A DNA stretch of 64,000 nucleotides from Gerris lacustris (taxonomy: Eukaryota > Arthropoda > Insecta > Hemiptera > Gerridae): assembly GCA_951217055.1 (NCBI GenBank), contig OX578280.1:18515394-18579393 (forward strand), written 5' to 3'. Within the stretch, counting starts at the first letter, position 1. Every line of letters starts with the position of its first letter. Made by a program: the position numbers and the translations under genes. Below, one piece after another: positions 1-8,858 of this stretch. Below the pieces are notes generated by a model that was not told the DNA's origin, made no database searches, and saw nothing but the letters and a program-made list of their open reading frames with translations.

Positions 1-125
1 CATATTAAAAAATGGGGGGAAATAATTAAATAAATTCGACAATAATGGCCTGCTAAAGAAAAATTAATAAAGTACGAGACAGGATGCAAGGAAGCTATGT
101 GCTACACTAATTGGCAGTCTATTTT
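1..125 (-). mobile_element. Family A repeat, end fragment
   Basis: Read on the minus strand this begins with the family A start signature (AGACTGCCAATTAG, then CACATAGCTTCC-like) and runs into the AT-rich left part of the family. The rest lies outside the window or is lost. About fifteen family A pieces occur in the window in both orientations; 45832-46397 is the best full copy. Confidence 0.75.
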
Positions 126-134
126 ACTTGACTG

Positions 135-287
135 AAGGCCCCCATACACGGTCAAAATGTTTGCGCAAACATTTTGATCGTGTATGGGGCTGTTTGATGA
201 CTGCGCAAACTTGATGTTTGACGTGTATGGCCTAAATTTGCCCGACATTACGTTTGCGCAAAATGTTTGATCGTGTATGGGGGCCTT
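135..287. mobile_element. Miniature palindromic element (MITE)
   Basis: Perfect 16-bp terminal inverted repeats: AAGGCCCCCATACACG at 135-150 and its reverse complement at 272-287. The left half (140-189) is itself a 50-bp near-perfect palindrome around GCGC at 163-166 with a single mismatch. The element is 153 bp and has no coding capacity. No convincing target duplication is visible, so the superfamily is not assigned. Confidence 0.85.
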
Positions 288-299
288 AAGTTTCAATTA

Positions 300-659
300 T
301 ATGCAATATTTACTGTACGAAGACAGTTGAAATTATGCTTTCTGTTGCTATGTGAGGGCTACATTCGACAAACCATCCAGATCTTTGAAAACCAGATAAG
401 AATTTTTGAAGATATATGTAAAAATAAATGTATGTTTGTGAGCATATAGAAGTCACAATGAGAGCAAAACAAATGACAGCAAAACATTGAAACTTTTATG
501 GGACCAACAATGGGCCACCATATAAATTTAATAAAAATCGGACAAGTAGTTTTTAAGATAATATGTTTGGTTCGCTAACTTTGTGGACAGACCGACAGAT
601 AGACACATGACCAAAAATGTTCCCTGATGTATGAAACGGATTTCTGTCTTTGAATTTTT
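300..659 (+). mobile_element. Family A, 5' part, interrupted by HINE1
   Basis: Matches the middle of family A as seen at 46040-46330 and 11735-12020: the CGACAAACCATCCA box, the GGGACCAACAATGGGC box, GACAGACCGACAGA and the TTCCCTGATGT / GAAACGGATTTCTGTC boxes in the same order. It stops in GAATTTTT, where HINE1 is inserted; the continuation resumes at 1382. Confidence 0.8.
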
Positions 660-1381
660 AGGGTCCGTAGGCAAAACCAAGGACCCTTATATTTTCCTGC
701 GTGTGCCTGTCCGTCCGTCCTCTCGCGTGCTCTCACGGCTACACCTTTCGTCCGATCACTTTGAAATTTGGCATGTATGTGTCTTGTACCTGCCCACATA
801 TTTTAAAAATATAGCGACTTAAAAAAAAAAAAAAAAAAAAATCAAAAAAATTAGGGTAAAAAAACTTAAGGGTTAAAATTTTTTTATTTTTTTTCGACAC
901 CGTGAGGGGTATCATATGAAAGGATACGTCGAGCTGACTACAAAAATATATCATTCTTTCGTTATAACTTTGATAGGGCGACCATAGGCAATTTTGAAGT
1001 GGGTGTGAAACGTGCCCCCCCCCCCCCCTCTATCTCGCTTAAAATCTAAAAAAAAAACTACTGAACATTCTTCGACCAAAAGCAAAGATACCACTTTTTG
1101 GAAATTTCGAAAAAATATTATTTTATTTTTTATTGACAAAATACGTTTTTTTATAACTTTGGTCTTTTCGATGTATTTATATGGTTGCAGTCCGGTTCAG
1201 TGGCAAAAAAATACTTTATCAGAGTGTGTTTTGAGAATATCAGACCCTTAGAATGGTTCAAAGTAAGCTTTTTAGCATTTAAAGAAAAAACACTGTTTAT
1301 ACACTTTACAGTTAAACACTATATAGTGTGGCCTACAGACCCTCGCTGTGTGCTGACTAGCACACACTTGACCTGTTTATT
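660..1381 (+). mobile_element. HINE1, Helentron-like non-autonomous element, copy 1
   Basis: Starts AGGGTCCGTAGGC and forms a 5' hairpin, AGGGTCC (660-666) with GGACCCT (681-687), followed by TTATA and a GTCCGTCCGTCC tract. Near the 3' end GCCTACAGACCC (1331-1342) is an inverted copy of the 5' start with one mismatch (subterminal inverted repeat). It is followed by a 3' hairpin GTGTGCT-GACT-AGCACAC at 1348-1365 and the end CTGTTTATT. An internal box near 907 reads GGGTATCATATGAAAGG. This layout fits Helentron-associated elements, which move by a Rep/helicase supplied in trans. No transposase is encoded. A 60-residue open stretch recurs in copy 2 but resembles nothing I know. Confidence 0.75.
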
Positions 1382-1456
1382 GAAATAGAAGACAAAAAAA
1401 TTTCCGTTCTTCAGATCGCTCACATAGTTGCCATTACCTTTGGTAATCTCGGAATG
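1382..1456 (+). mobile_element. Family A, 3' part after HINE1
   Basis: GAAATAGAAGAC directly continues family A (compare GAAATCGAAGAC near 46329), followed by the CGTTCTTCAGA and CACATAG boxes of its 3' end. Joining 659 to 1382 restores the uninterrupted family A order. Confidence 0.75.
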
Positions 1457-2767
1457 TTTGCCTAACAAACATGTAAGCATATGTAATAGCTTTTTAGTGC
1501 TTTTTCGATTTTTTAGAAAAAACAAATGTGTGTTCTGGTTGGGCCTAACAAGTTATTTGATAAGAATGATTACGGATGGTTCCACAAAAGATCTGTTTAA
1601 ACAGAATACAAGAAGGTTTTCCCTCAGGCAATCTTCACTTGCCATGGTTAGGTTGCAAGGTGGGCGACAGAGACAGTATAGCCTGTTCTTTCCGGGGCGG
1701 GACGCATCCTTAGCATCACGCATCCCCCAAATCCTATTTATCCTTCTCTTATTATACATATGTAAATTATTATGGTGCCTGTTTATATACTTTATAATAG
1801 CATCTAATGTTTTATTCATTTACAAATTTGCAGTTGTTGGATCGTAGGATATTAAATATTATATTACGTATTTTTTGATGTTGCAGGTGATGGAAATCAT
1901 CAGTCTAATATTGATGGATAATGACATATCTATGCTTTAAATACTTAATAAAGATTTTGGCCGGAAGAAAATCGATCAATTTTTAAATCTACAAAATTAC
2001 TAGAAGGTCTCTTTAACATCATAGGTAAGCCTTACATATCAGTTTTTTGTTTCTAACTAACTCAAAGCGGCCAGGTGGCGCATTAAATTTCTTTGATCAT
2101 CCTATGTATTCAATATTCTGCACATCGCTCAGTTTTTATCTCACTCTCTCTTTTCAATTCTCTACACATAATAATTAGAAGTAAACATATTCGGGTGTTG
2201 GTGAAATAAAGCTCGCCATATATGTTAAAACTCCAATAACTAATCTTTTATAAAAAAAATGGCTAACTAATTATAATCAAACAAAATTAATAAAAAGGGT
2301 AAAGATCTCTTCATAATACGAATATATAATAAAATTTGAGTTGATGCTTCCGAGTGAGTCACCGAAGGTAATGGAAGCCATTGTGATCATTAGGGCTCGG
2401 ATTTGAGCATATTTGCATATTTTTTTCCTGAATAGTGCACATTAAAAGAAGCCTTTTGGTGGTATTCTCACCTTTTTGAGACCAACCGAATTTAAATTTA
2501 TCGAGCATATAAATGCATAAAACCGCTGTTTTCCGAATAGCATATAAATGCATATTATTGTGGTTTTCGTCTAAATAGTTTGTTTTTATTCAACCCAAAG
2601 TCTCATATATATACTTGAAACTTGTGGATACAGAAGTGTATCATACATACAATTTGAAAATTAAGCTTGTATATAAAGATAAGTTTATATTTTTTCGTTT
2701 CCCTGTCCTCTCCATAGTTTTAAATGGTGTTTTTCGAACATATACTGCATATTTAACAGCATATAAT
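1457..2767. other. AT-rich, no gene or repeat recognised
   Basis: AT-rich sequence with frequent stops in all frames. A short patch near 1640-1725 is GC-richer but has no open frame with splice signals. The sequence around 2100-2560 has no match elsewhere in the window that I could see. Confidence 0.6.
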
Positions 2768-2891
2768 AGTACATTACGCGTCGAGTGCGGAAAGTAGCAT
2801 TTTGCATGCGAGTGCGGAGTTAGCACCCGAGCAATGCAAAATGCCATTTTCGCACGAGTTGCGTACCGTACTTTATCTACGATTGTCAGAT

Positions 2892-3053
2892 TTAAATAAT
2901 AAATACAGAAAAAATAAACTTGCTGTATGTAAGTTCGTATCTCTCTCTTGATAAAGATGGCATTAATTCTTGAGTTGTATTTTTTGCCGAATTAATTATT
3001 TCTGGAGGAGTATTATTCTCCACATTTTCGTCAAAGTCACTTGATTCACTCAT
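2892..3053 (-). pseudogene. N-terminal coding exon of element E, copy 1
   Basis: A 53-codon frame begins with ATG at 3053 on the minus strand and ends at TAA 2892-2894. The first 40 or so residues are acidic and polar and end with LMPSLSRERYELTYSK. The copy at 6301-6483 keeps the first 37 codons with few substitutions and then shifts frame. The motif S-x-x-x-Y-E-x-x-Y preceded by L-x-P resembles the start of the SAM-like N-terminal domain of tyrosine-recombinase proteins of the Crypton or DUF3504 type; that assignment is from memory of the family and is tentative. The frame runs into the inverted repeat at the element edge, so the catalytic part is absent. Conservation between two copies is the main evidence of past coding. 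Confidence 0.45.
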
Positions 3054-3158
3054 TGTTTTTCACTAAAAACTCGATATAAACAGTTACTTTATAATAAAAG
3101 AACAGCAAATTAGTTTTGTTAAATGTAAACAAACTCGCTAATCGTGCGTAAAGCTGAA

Positions 3159-3204
3159 GAATTCCTCTTCTTTACCGCCCTAGGGAGGTAAAGAAGAGGA
3201 ATTC
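3159..3204. repeat. 46-bp near-perfect palindrome in element E
   Basis: GAATTC at both ends and CCTAGG at the centre; the two 23-bp halves differ at one position. Equivalents lie at 6587-6632 and, as a perfect 34-bp palindrome, at 25888-25921. It sits upstream of the ATG of the E exon on the minus strand. Confidence 0.85.
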
Positions 3205-3316
3205 TACAGAACTTTGAGACGCGCATGCGTAATGAATACAAGTACGTAAAGAATCACTTTCTACGCATCTAAACAGAGATACAATGTTTATATTTCGTAT
3301 CAATCGTAGATAAAAT

Positions 3317-4602
3317 AATTTTATTCATCAAACATTTATTTTATAAATGAAGATTTATTCATTTATTAGGCTATTAACACTGTTAATTTAACAGTGCCGA
3401 TTATGGGAAAAGACTTGTATTCGGGGACCATCGTAAGTCTTACGTTGATCCATAACATAATTCAATCAATCCTTTCTTGTTCTCTTTTTGCTCTTTATTT
3501 TACATCCCGATCAACTCATCATTAAGTTGCTACAAGACGGAGGGATATTTGATGTGATCGCCAGTATAAAACATGTCTCACGTCTATGGGATTCGAGCTC
3601 ACCAGATTTGTCGATGAGTAGACCAAGGTTGCCAAACCAAGATTAGCTGATCTCGTACATTCTGGTACTACTTAAATTAAATGTTCCCATAACTACCCCC
3701 ACGATCCCATGTCTGCTTCTAATCAAAGATAAATTAGATTATTATTATTAAGAGAATTGTTTCCGGTCCAGTCAGACCTAAACTTTTGCTTACAGTATTT
3801 TCGTTTCGAGTAGCTCACCGCGTGAATTTTTTTTTATTTTTTCCTTTTTCTTCTTTTGGAGAGTAAGACCGTAGGATTAACAGCTATCACTCATTAACCA
3901 AAATATATACCTACTCACAAGATGCAAATAATAACGATCTAAGGAGAACACAAAAATGACCCTTTTCTATGCCTTGAGACTTCCAGTACTTCCTTATGCT
4001 TGTTCCTTTGTCTAAAGTCTAAAGTTTCACTAAGTTCTTTGAATCTCTTCTCCTAACTCCATATTTTAGTTTTTTCCTTATGGTTTTTGATATTGATCAG
4101 TTATCAGTTCCCTTCTTTTCTCCTTTAGTTTCTTGCTTTCTTTAGGTATTTTACTTTTTTTATTATTAACATTTTTATCCAGAAGTCCAGAAGTAAGGTG
4201 ATAGTTTCTTTAGTTGTTGAGGTCACTAGATTTTCTTTTCTTTCTAGACGAGAACACAAAAGTGACCGACAAACAAGAAAGTTAAAAGCTAACTGAACTA
4301 AAACGGAATCGAATGCCAAAATAAAATCACAGAACATTTGGACAGGGAATTCTCTGCAACATCGGACTAGCAAAACTTCATACGATTATTGAGGCGCAGA
4401 AGCGACAAAATTAAAAAAAGGTCAGTTAATAAATCTGGCTTGTTATTATCAAACCTAGATTTAAGGCGGCGGAGTTGCGAGTACAATAATCACTCAGCTC
4501 CGCCTCGCCGGTTCATTCTTATTTTAATTAATATTCAGCCTTGGTAAAATTAACAAATATTATTTTATACGTGGAAACGCAGTTTCTTTTAATTTTAATG
4601 CT
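3317..4602. other. AT-rich, no gene recognised
   Basis: No open frame with family signature, no tRNA and no repeat shared with the rest of the window is visible. Confidence 0.55.
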
Positions 4603-4917
4603 TTGCTCTTATTAAGATTTTATACTCTATACAAAACTTGCTCTTATTAAGATTTTATACTCTATACAAATCTTGCTCTTATTAAGATTTTATACTCTAT
4701 ACAAAACTTGCTCTTATTAAGATTTTATACTCAATACAAAACTTGCTCTTATTAAGATTTTATACTCTATACAAAACTTGCTCTTATTAAGATTTTATAC
4801 TCTATACAAAACTTGCTCTTATTAAGGTTTTATACTGTATACAAAACTTGCTCTTATTAAGATTTTATACTCTATACAAAACTTGCTCTTATTAAGATTT
4901 TATACTCTATACAAAAA
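4603..4917. repeat. Minisatellite, 35 bp x 9
   Basis: Nine contiguous copies of a 35-bp unit, starts at 4603, 4638, 4673, 4708, 4743, 4778, 4813, 4848 and 4883. The unit contains TTGCTCTTATTAAG and TATACTCTATACAAAAC. Copies differ by only a few single substitutions (for example CTGTAT for CTCTAT near 4837), so the array is young or homogenised. Confidence 0.97.
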
Positions 4918-5067
4918 GTTTAAAAATGTTACTTTTACGTTGGGTAAAACCTAATTCAACTTTAACCGGGAAGTAAAAGTTGGTTTTAATCATATAATAG
5001 ATCTTAACTATGAAACAATATAATGTTCGCCTAATATAGACTTTGGTTATTAGAAGCCCTTTCAATG

Positions 5068-5455
5068 TATTGTATTGGTCATCCCTTTGTCCAGTCCTTT
5101 TGTTTGACCATTCAGGTCCTTTTTTGGACATTTATACTTTAAATGGTCCTTTTCCTAAAAAAAAGAGAAGTAAATATTAATTATTAGTTATTATAATTTG
5201 ACAATAAATTAGTCTTTTATTATTATTTTTATTATTTATGTAAACTGTGGTTAAAAAAAAGAATGTAATTGTTGGTTCTAAAAATAATATTGAAGAAAAT
5301 TACAGTATTATAATCTTGCCTCCCTACAGGTATAAAAAAAGCCACAAGGTACTAATATATTGGTCATCCTTCAGTCTATTCCTTTTCTTGACCCTTCAAG
5401 CCCTTTTTTGGACATTTAAACTTTAAATGACCCTTTGTTAAAAAAATGTTTAAAG
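5068..5455. repeat. Direct repeat, about 95 bp, spacing about 286 bp
   Basis: The segment TATTGGTCATCC ... CCTTTTTTGGACATTTA ... CTTTAAATG occurs at about 5070-5165 and again at 5355-5450, roughly 80 percent alike. Flanking sequence is pyrimidine-rich and unassigned. Confidence 0.7.
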
Positions 5456-6166
5456 GTCCAAAAGACCCCAATCCCTCTCAGCTGGAATTTAAATGTCCTT
5501 GCCGAAAAAAAGTGCAATGAACGCTGCTAAAAGTCGTAAAATCCAGGAGTGGAAACCCGTTAGGCCCTAGAGATAGCATACAAGTTGTTGCTATCTCGAT
5601 ACTTTCGACAAAGTACAAAAGGAGTTGAGAAGACTTAAAACTTAATCCCGTCTCTAATCCTTTCCATACCTAAAGGGTCATCCCCGTAATGACACCAAAT
5701 GTTTATTTTACAGGATAGACTAAACTTGGTAAAAATCAGGTATGTAAAAATAAATGATCTCCAAAATAGAAATCAGCTGGTTTTTTTTTCTAAGTACGTC
5801 TAGCACAAACCTTTCACTTGTCAGAATAGAGGTCTATTTAAAAAAGGATTTATGTGTTCAGGTAAAAAAAGAAAAAATGTTTAAATGTCCAATAATAGTT
5901 AAAAAATCAGCTGTTTGACGCAAGTACCGACTCTCTTTATATGGGTCACTTTCTAAAACATGTAAGATCTTACCGAAAGGAAAGGTAGTCAGATTTAGAG
6001 AAGTATAAAACGTTAAAGTTTATCTATCGTTAATAACATTTAATAGTAGGTTTTTGCTATAGATTATAAATGTTAGGTAAAGAACAGCTAGTTTGTTTAT
6101 ATCTATATACCTGGTTTATTACAGTACTAATATAGTGCAGGTACGACTAACATATAGTATTTTAAT
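5456..6166. other. Degenerate repeat; partner at 7660-7815
   Basis: The stretch 5540-5700 (GTTAGGCC, then GTACAAAAG, then AATCCTTTCCATACCT) is a diverged match to 7660-7815. No coding signal. Confidence 0.4.
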
Positions 6167-6300
6167 AGTACATAACGCGTCGAGTGCGGAAAGTAGCATT
6201 TTGCATGCGAGTGTGGAGTCTGCACCCGAGCGACAGCGAGGGTAGTAAAACCACACGAGCAATGCAAAATGCCGTTTTCGCACGAGTTGCGTACCGTACT

Positions 6301-6483
6301 TTATCTACGATTGTTATATTTAAATAATAAATACAGAAAAAAATAGACTTGCTGTATGTAAGTTCGTATCTCTTCTCTTGATAAAGATGGCATTAATTCA
6401 TTAGTTGTATTTTTTGCCGAATTAATTATTTCTGGAGGAGTATTATTCTCTACATTTTCGTCAAAGCCACTTGATTCATTCAT
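6301..6483 (-). pseudogene. N-terminal coding exon of element E, copy 2
   Basis: Sixty codons from an ATG at 6483. The first 37 residues match the copy 1 exon with three or four changes (N for S at residue 2, G for D at 6, N for Q at 28). An AGAG/AGAAGAG length difference then shifts the frame, so RERYELTYSK of copy 1 is replaced by REEIRTYIQQ. The tail is AT-rich junk reaching the inverted repeat. The ATG lies about 100 bp downstream of the palindrome and about 165 bp downstream of the GCGCATGCGC motif, which fits a promoter plus first exon. No catalytic domain is present. Confidence 0.45.
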
Positions 6484-6648
6484 TGTTTTTCACTAAAAAC
6501 TCGATATAAACAGTTACATTAATAAAAGAATAGCAAATTAGTTTTGGTAAATGTAAACAAACTCGCTAATCGTGCGTAAAGCTGAAGAATTCCTCTTCTT
6601 TACCGCACTAGCGTGGTAAAGAAGAGGAATCCTTCAGAACTATGAGAC

Positions 6649-6658
6649 GCGCATGCGC
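6649..6658. promoter_or_regulatory. NRF1-type palindrome in element E
   Basis: GCGCATGCGC is a perfect palindromic match to the NRF1-family core site. It lies upstream of the E exon on the minus strand. Copy 1 has GCGCATGCGT at 3221-3230. Binding is an inference from the motif only. Confidence 0.5.
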
Positions 6659-7152
6659 AATGAATACAAGTACGTAAATAATCACTTTCTACGGATCTAA
6701 ACAGAGTATAATGTTTATATTTCGTATCAATCGTAGATAAAAGATGTTAAAGATTATCAGAATGGTTTTGGAAAGACATGCTTAAGTTTTAAGGCAGACT
6801 ACTGTCTAATTCACTGGAGTTTAGATCATAAATTGATAAATCCATTTATTACCAAGTCATTATATTACTCATATACACTTATACTCGTATACATTATAAT
6901 AATTTACCTGCTGGCATAAGCCTTGGAGAAAGACCCTAAATAATCAATCACAAAATCATCATACTTCATCTTTCATACTAAGATATTTTATTTTCAAACC
7001 AAATCTCCGGATATGTCTTAATTTTTCCCGCATCAGTTAAGATCTGATTCAGTTAAGCTTAGGTCTCCAGAGCTAAATCTAAGAATTATATATTTAATCT
7101 AACTTCACAATATTAGTTATATAGACATAGTAACGTCTATGGAGGTCATCTT

Positions 7153-7405
7153 AAAGGAATAACACAAACTGTCTCGTCTCTCTCTCTCTCCACGTAAATT
7201 GAAATGGCTTTTATTCAAGCAGCTTTCAGCCTTCAAAAGGCCATCATTAGTGCTTATTGCAGAAGAAAAAGAATTACATTAATGAAAATATTTAGTGAGA
7301 TGTGAGTCTACTTCATGTCGGAGATCGACGTGACACTCACATCCGACATGAAATAGACACATTTCTCACGTAATCTTTTTATAAATGTAACTCTTTTTGT
7401 TCCGC
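7153..7405. mobile_element. Family C foldback element, copy 1
   Basis: Starts AAAGGAATAACACAAA, then a CT run, TCCACGTAAATTGAAATGGC and the CAGCTTTCAGCCTTCAAAAG box shared with 61331-61590 and 39736-39946. It contains a hairpin at about 7293-7364 with arms CTTCATGTCGGA and TCCGACATGAAAT. Non-coding; the right arm is less complete than in the 61-kb copy. Confidence 0.65.
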
Positions 7406-8096
7406 GAAAAAAGTTCCTTTTTTACCCATCCAGCAAGATGTTAACATCACTCGCCAAAGTTATTTGAAACACTTTAAGAATATTTTCTTTATTAAGTTAT
7501 TTTGAACCAAAACTTTGTCCGTTGATTTCTCGAGGTTTGTCCGTTGTCTAGGTAAGATGTACACAATAACAAACAATAAAACCTTATATTTCCCCAGCCA
7601 GGGTAGCGCGGTTTTTCCCCCTTGGTCAAGAATCGCATCCTGCCTTTAAGTTAATTTACCTTAAGTTCAACCGTAAAATCCGTAGGGCCGTTACACTCAA
7701 GAGATAACATTCTGTAAAGTTATTGTAATTTTTTAACAGAGTACAATAGAAGTACAAAGAATTTTGTCTAAATCCTTTGCCTGATCCTTTCCATGCCTAC
7801 CTGTCACATGGAATAGCTTTATGAAAATATCCTTGACATTATTTCCTTATGAGAAAAATGTTCATAATTGTCCAACGACAAGATGTGATTTGGAAAAGCC
7901 CATAATACTTCAAACGGTTTTCTTCAGAGTAAATCCTTAGACTTAAAAAAACAAAGACAGTATATCTATCTATTGATATGCCTTAAAAACAAAATCGGCA
8001 ATAGTACAAAAAAAGTTTTTCTTAAGTCAATATTTTTGTTAATACTTGTTCTGACAATATGCCAACCAAATATAAAAAATACGTGTGGTGTCGCGG
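7406..8096. other. No gene; degenerate repeat at 7660-7815
   Basis: Only the diverged partner of 5540-5700 is visible. Stops are dense in every frame. Confidence 0.5.
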
Positions 8097-8858
8097 GACA
8101 CCCGGTAGGAACGAAGTTCCTTACATTTTTCATTAAATATAAATTATAAAATCACACTGCTAAGTACGTATACATTGCTAACTAATTATACATGGTGGAG
8201 TTAGAAAAGAGACAAAATTAAAAGTAACGAACTGTTTGTACCTAGCAGAGTTGAGGCAAAATTAAAAGAAAATCATTATTTGTTATAATTAAAGCAAGCG
8301 TCTTACTATAAAATATATATTGAATATAAGAAAAAAGTTGATCATGATGAGTTTATAGTGAAAGAGTATGTTTGTTAAAGGAGTTTGGATTTAAATAGGA
8401 CTGTTTTCTACCTACCCGGCCAATTAATTTAAAATATTATAAATTATATCTCTTCCCTACTCTAACAGCTTCTGCTTGTATCAGGGTGAAATTTTACATG
8501 ACTACATTTTATTTATTTACAAAACAAAGTGAAATTTTTGACATATATAACAAAAATAATCAAAACAAGTTAAGTAACAGGCTTCCTTAATAACACTTTT
8601 TCCCGTCTTTTCAAGCTTACGTTTACGTGAGCGTTGCGCGTAAACGCTTGGGCGGATAACGTTTTCTGATGAACCCAGCCTGGGTATTGGTAAAATGAAC
8701 ATGTGTACCAAATTTCATCTAACTCGGTGATCTTTTACTCAAGTTATCGTCATCTGTAGATTTCGTGACGGTGATTTTGTGACGGGGATTTTGGTTGTTT
8801 TTTTTGGATTTACTCCCGGGCTCCAGAACGTGCCATAAGGAACTTCGTTCCAAAAATC
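8097..8858 (-). mobile_element. Family N element
   Basis: Both ends carry the small hairpin GGAAC-GAA-GTTCC: 8108-8120 and, inverted, 8839-8851. The right end (TGGCACGT then CTGGAGCCCGGGAGT on the minus strand) matches 63774-63830. The interior near 8470-8760 (GCTTCTGCTTGTATCA, GCGGATAACGTT, CCAAATTT, ACTCAAGTTATCGTC) matches 52310-52750. No coding capacity. The terminal hairpin and the TTACTCAAGTTATCGTC block recall Helitron-type elements, but the class is not settled. Confidence 0.6.

Larger units (their letters stand above)
2768..3316 (-). mobile_element. Element E, copy 1
   Basis: Shares about 550 bp with 6167-6742 in the same orientation, starting at AATAGTACATTACGCG and ending at CAATCGTAGATAAAA. 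The lower-coordinate 105 bp is an imperfect foldback (GTGCGGAAAGTAGCATTTTG against CAAAATGCCATTTTCGCAC). The remainder (2872-3314) is bounded by perfect 14-bp inverted repeats, TTTATCTACGATTG and CAATCGTAGATAAA. Read on the minus strand it holds a promoter-like stretch with a 46-bp palindrome and GCGCATGCGT, then a short coding exon. It is probably a non-autonomous transposon that kept the 5' end of its parent's gene. Confidence 0.7.
6167..6742 (-). mobile_element. Element E, copy 2
   Basis: Second E copy, same order as copy 1: foldback region with an extra 30-bp insert containing CGAGCGACAGCGAGG, coding exon, promoter-like region, palindrome 6587-6632, and end CAATCGTAGATAAAA. The 14-bp inverted repeats lie at 6300-6313 and 6728-6741. 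Outer flanks differ from copy 1, so the two are separate insertions and not one large duplication. Confidence 0.7.

Noticed and set aside
1012..1251. Conserved 60-residue frame shared by both HINE1 copies
   Set aside because: It is kept only as part of the element; it has many F, I and K residues from A/T-runs, no motif, and starts in a poly-C tract.
4603..4917. CRISPR array
   Set aside because: The 35-bp units abut with no spacers, and the genome is eukaryotic.
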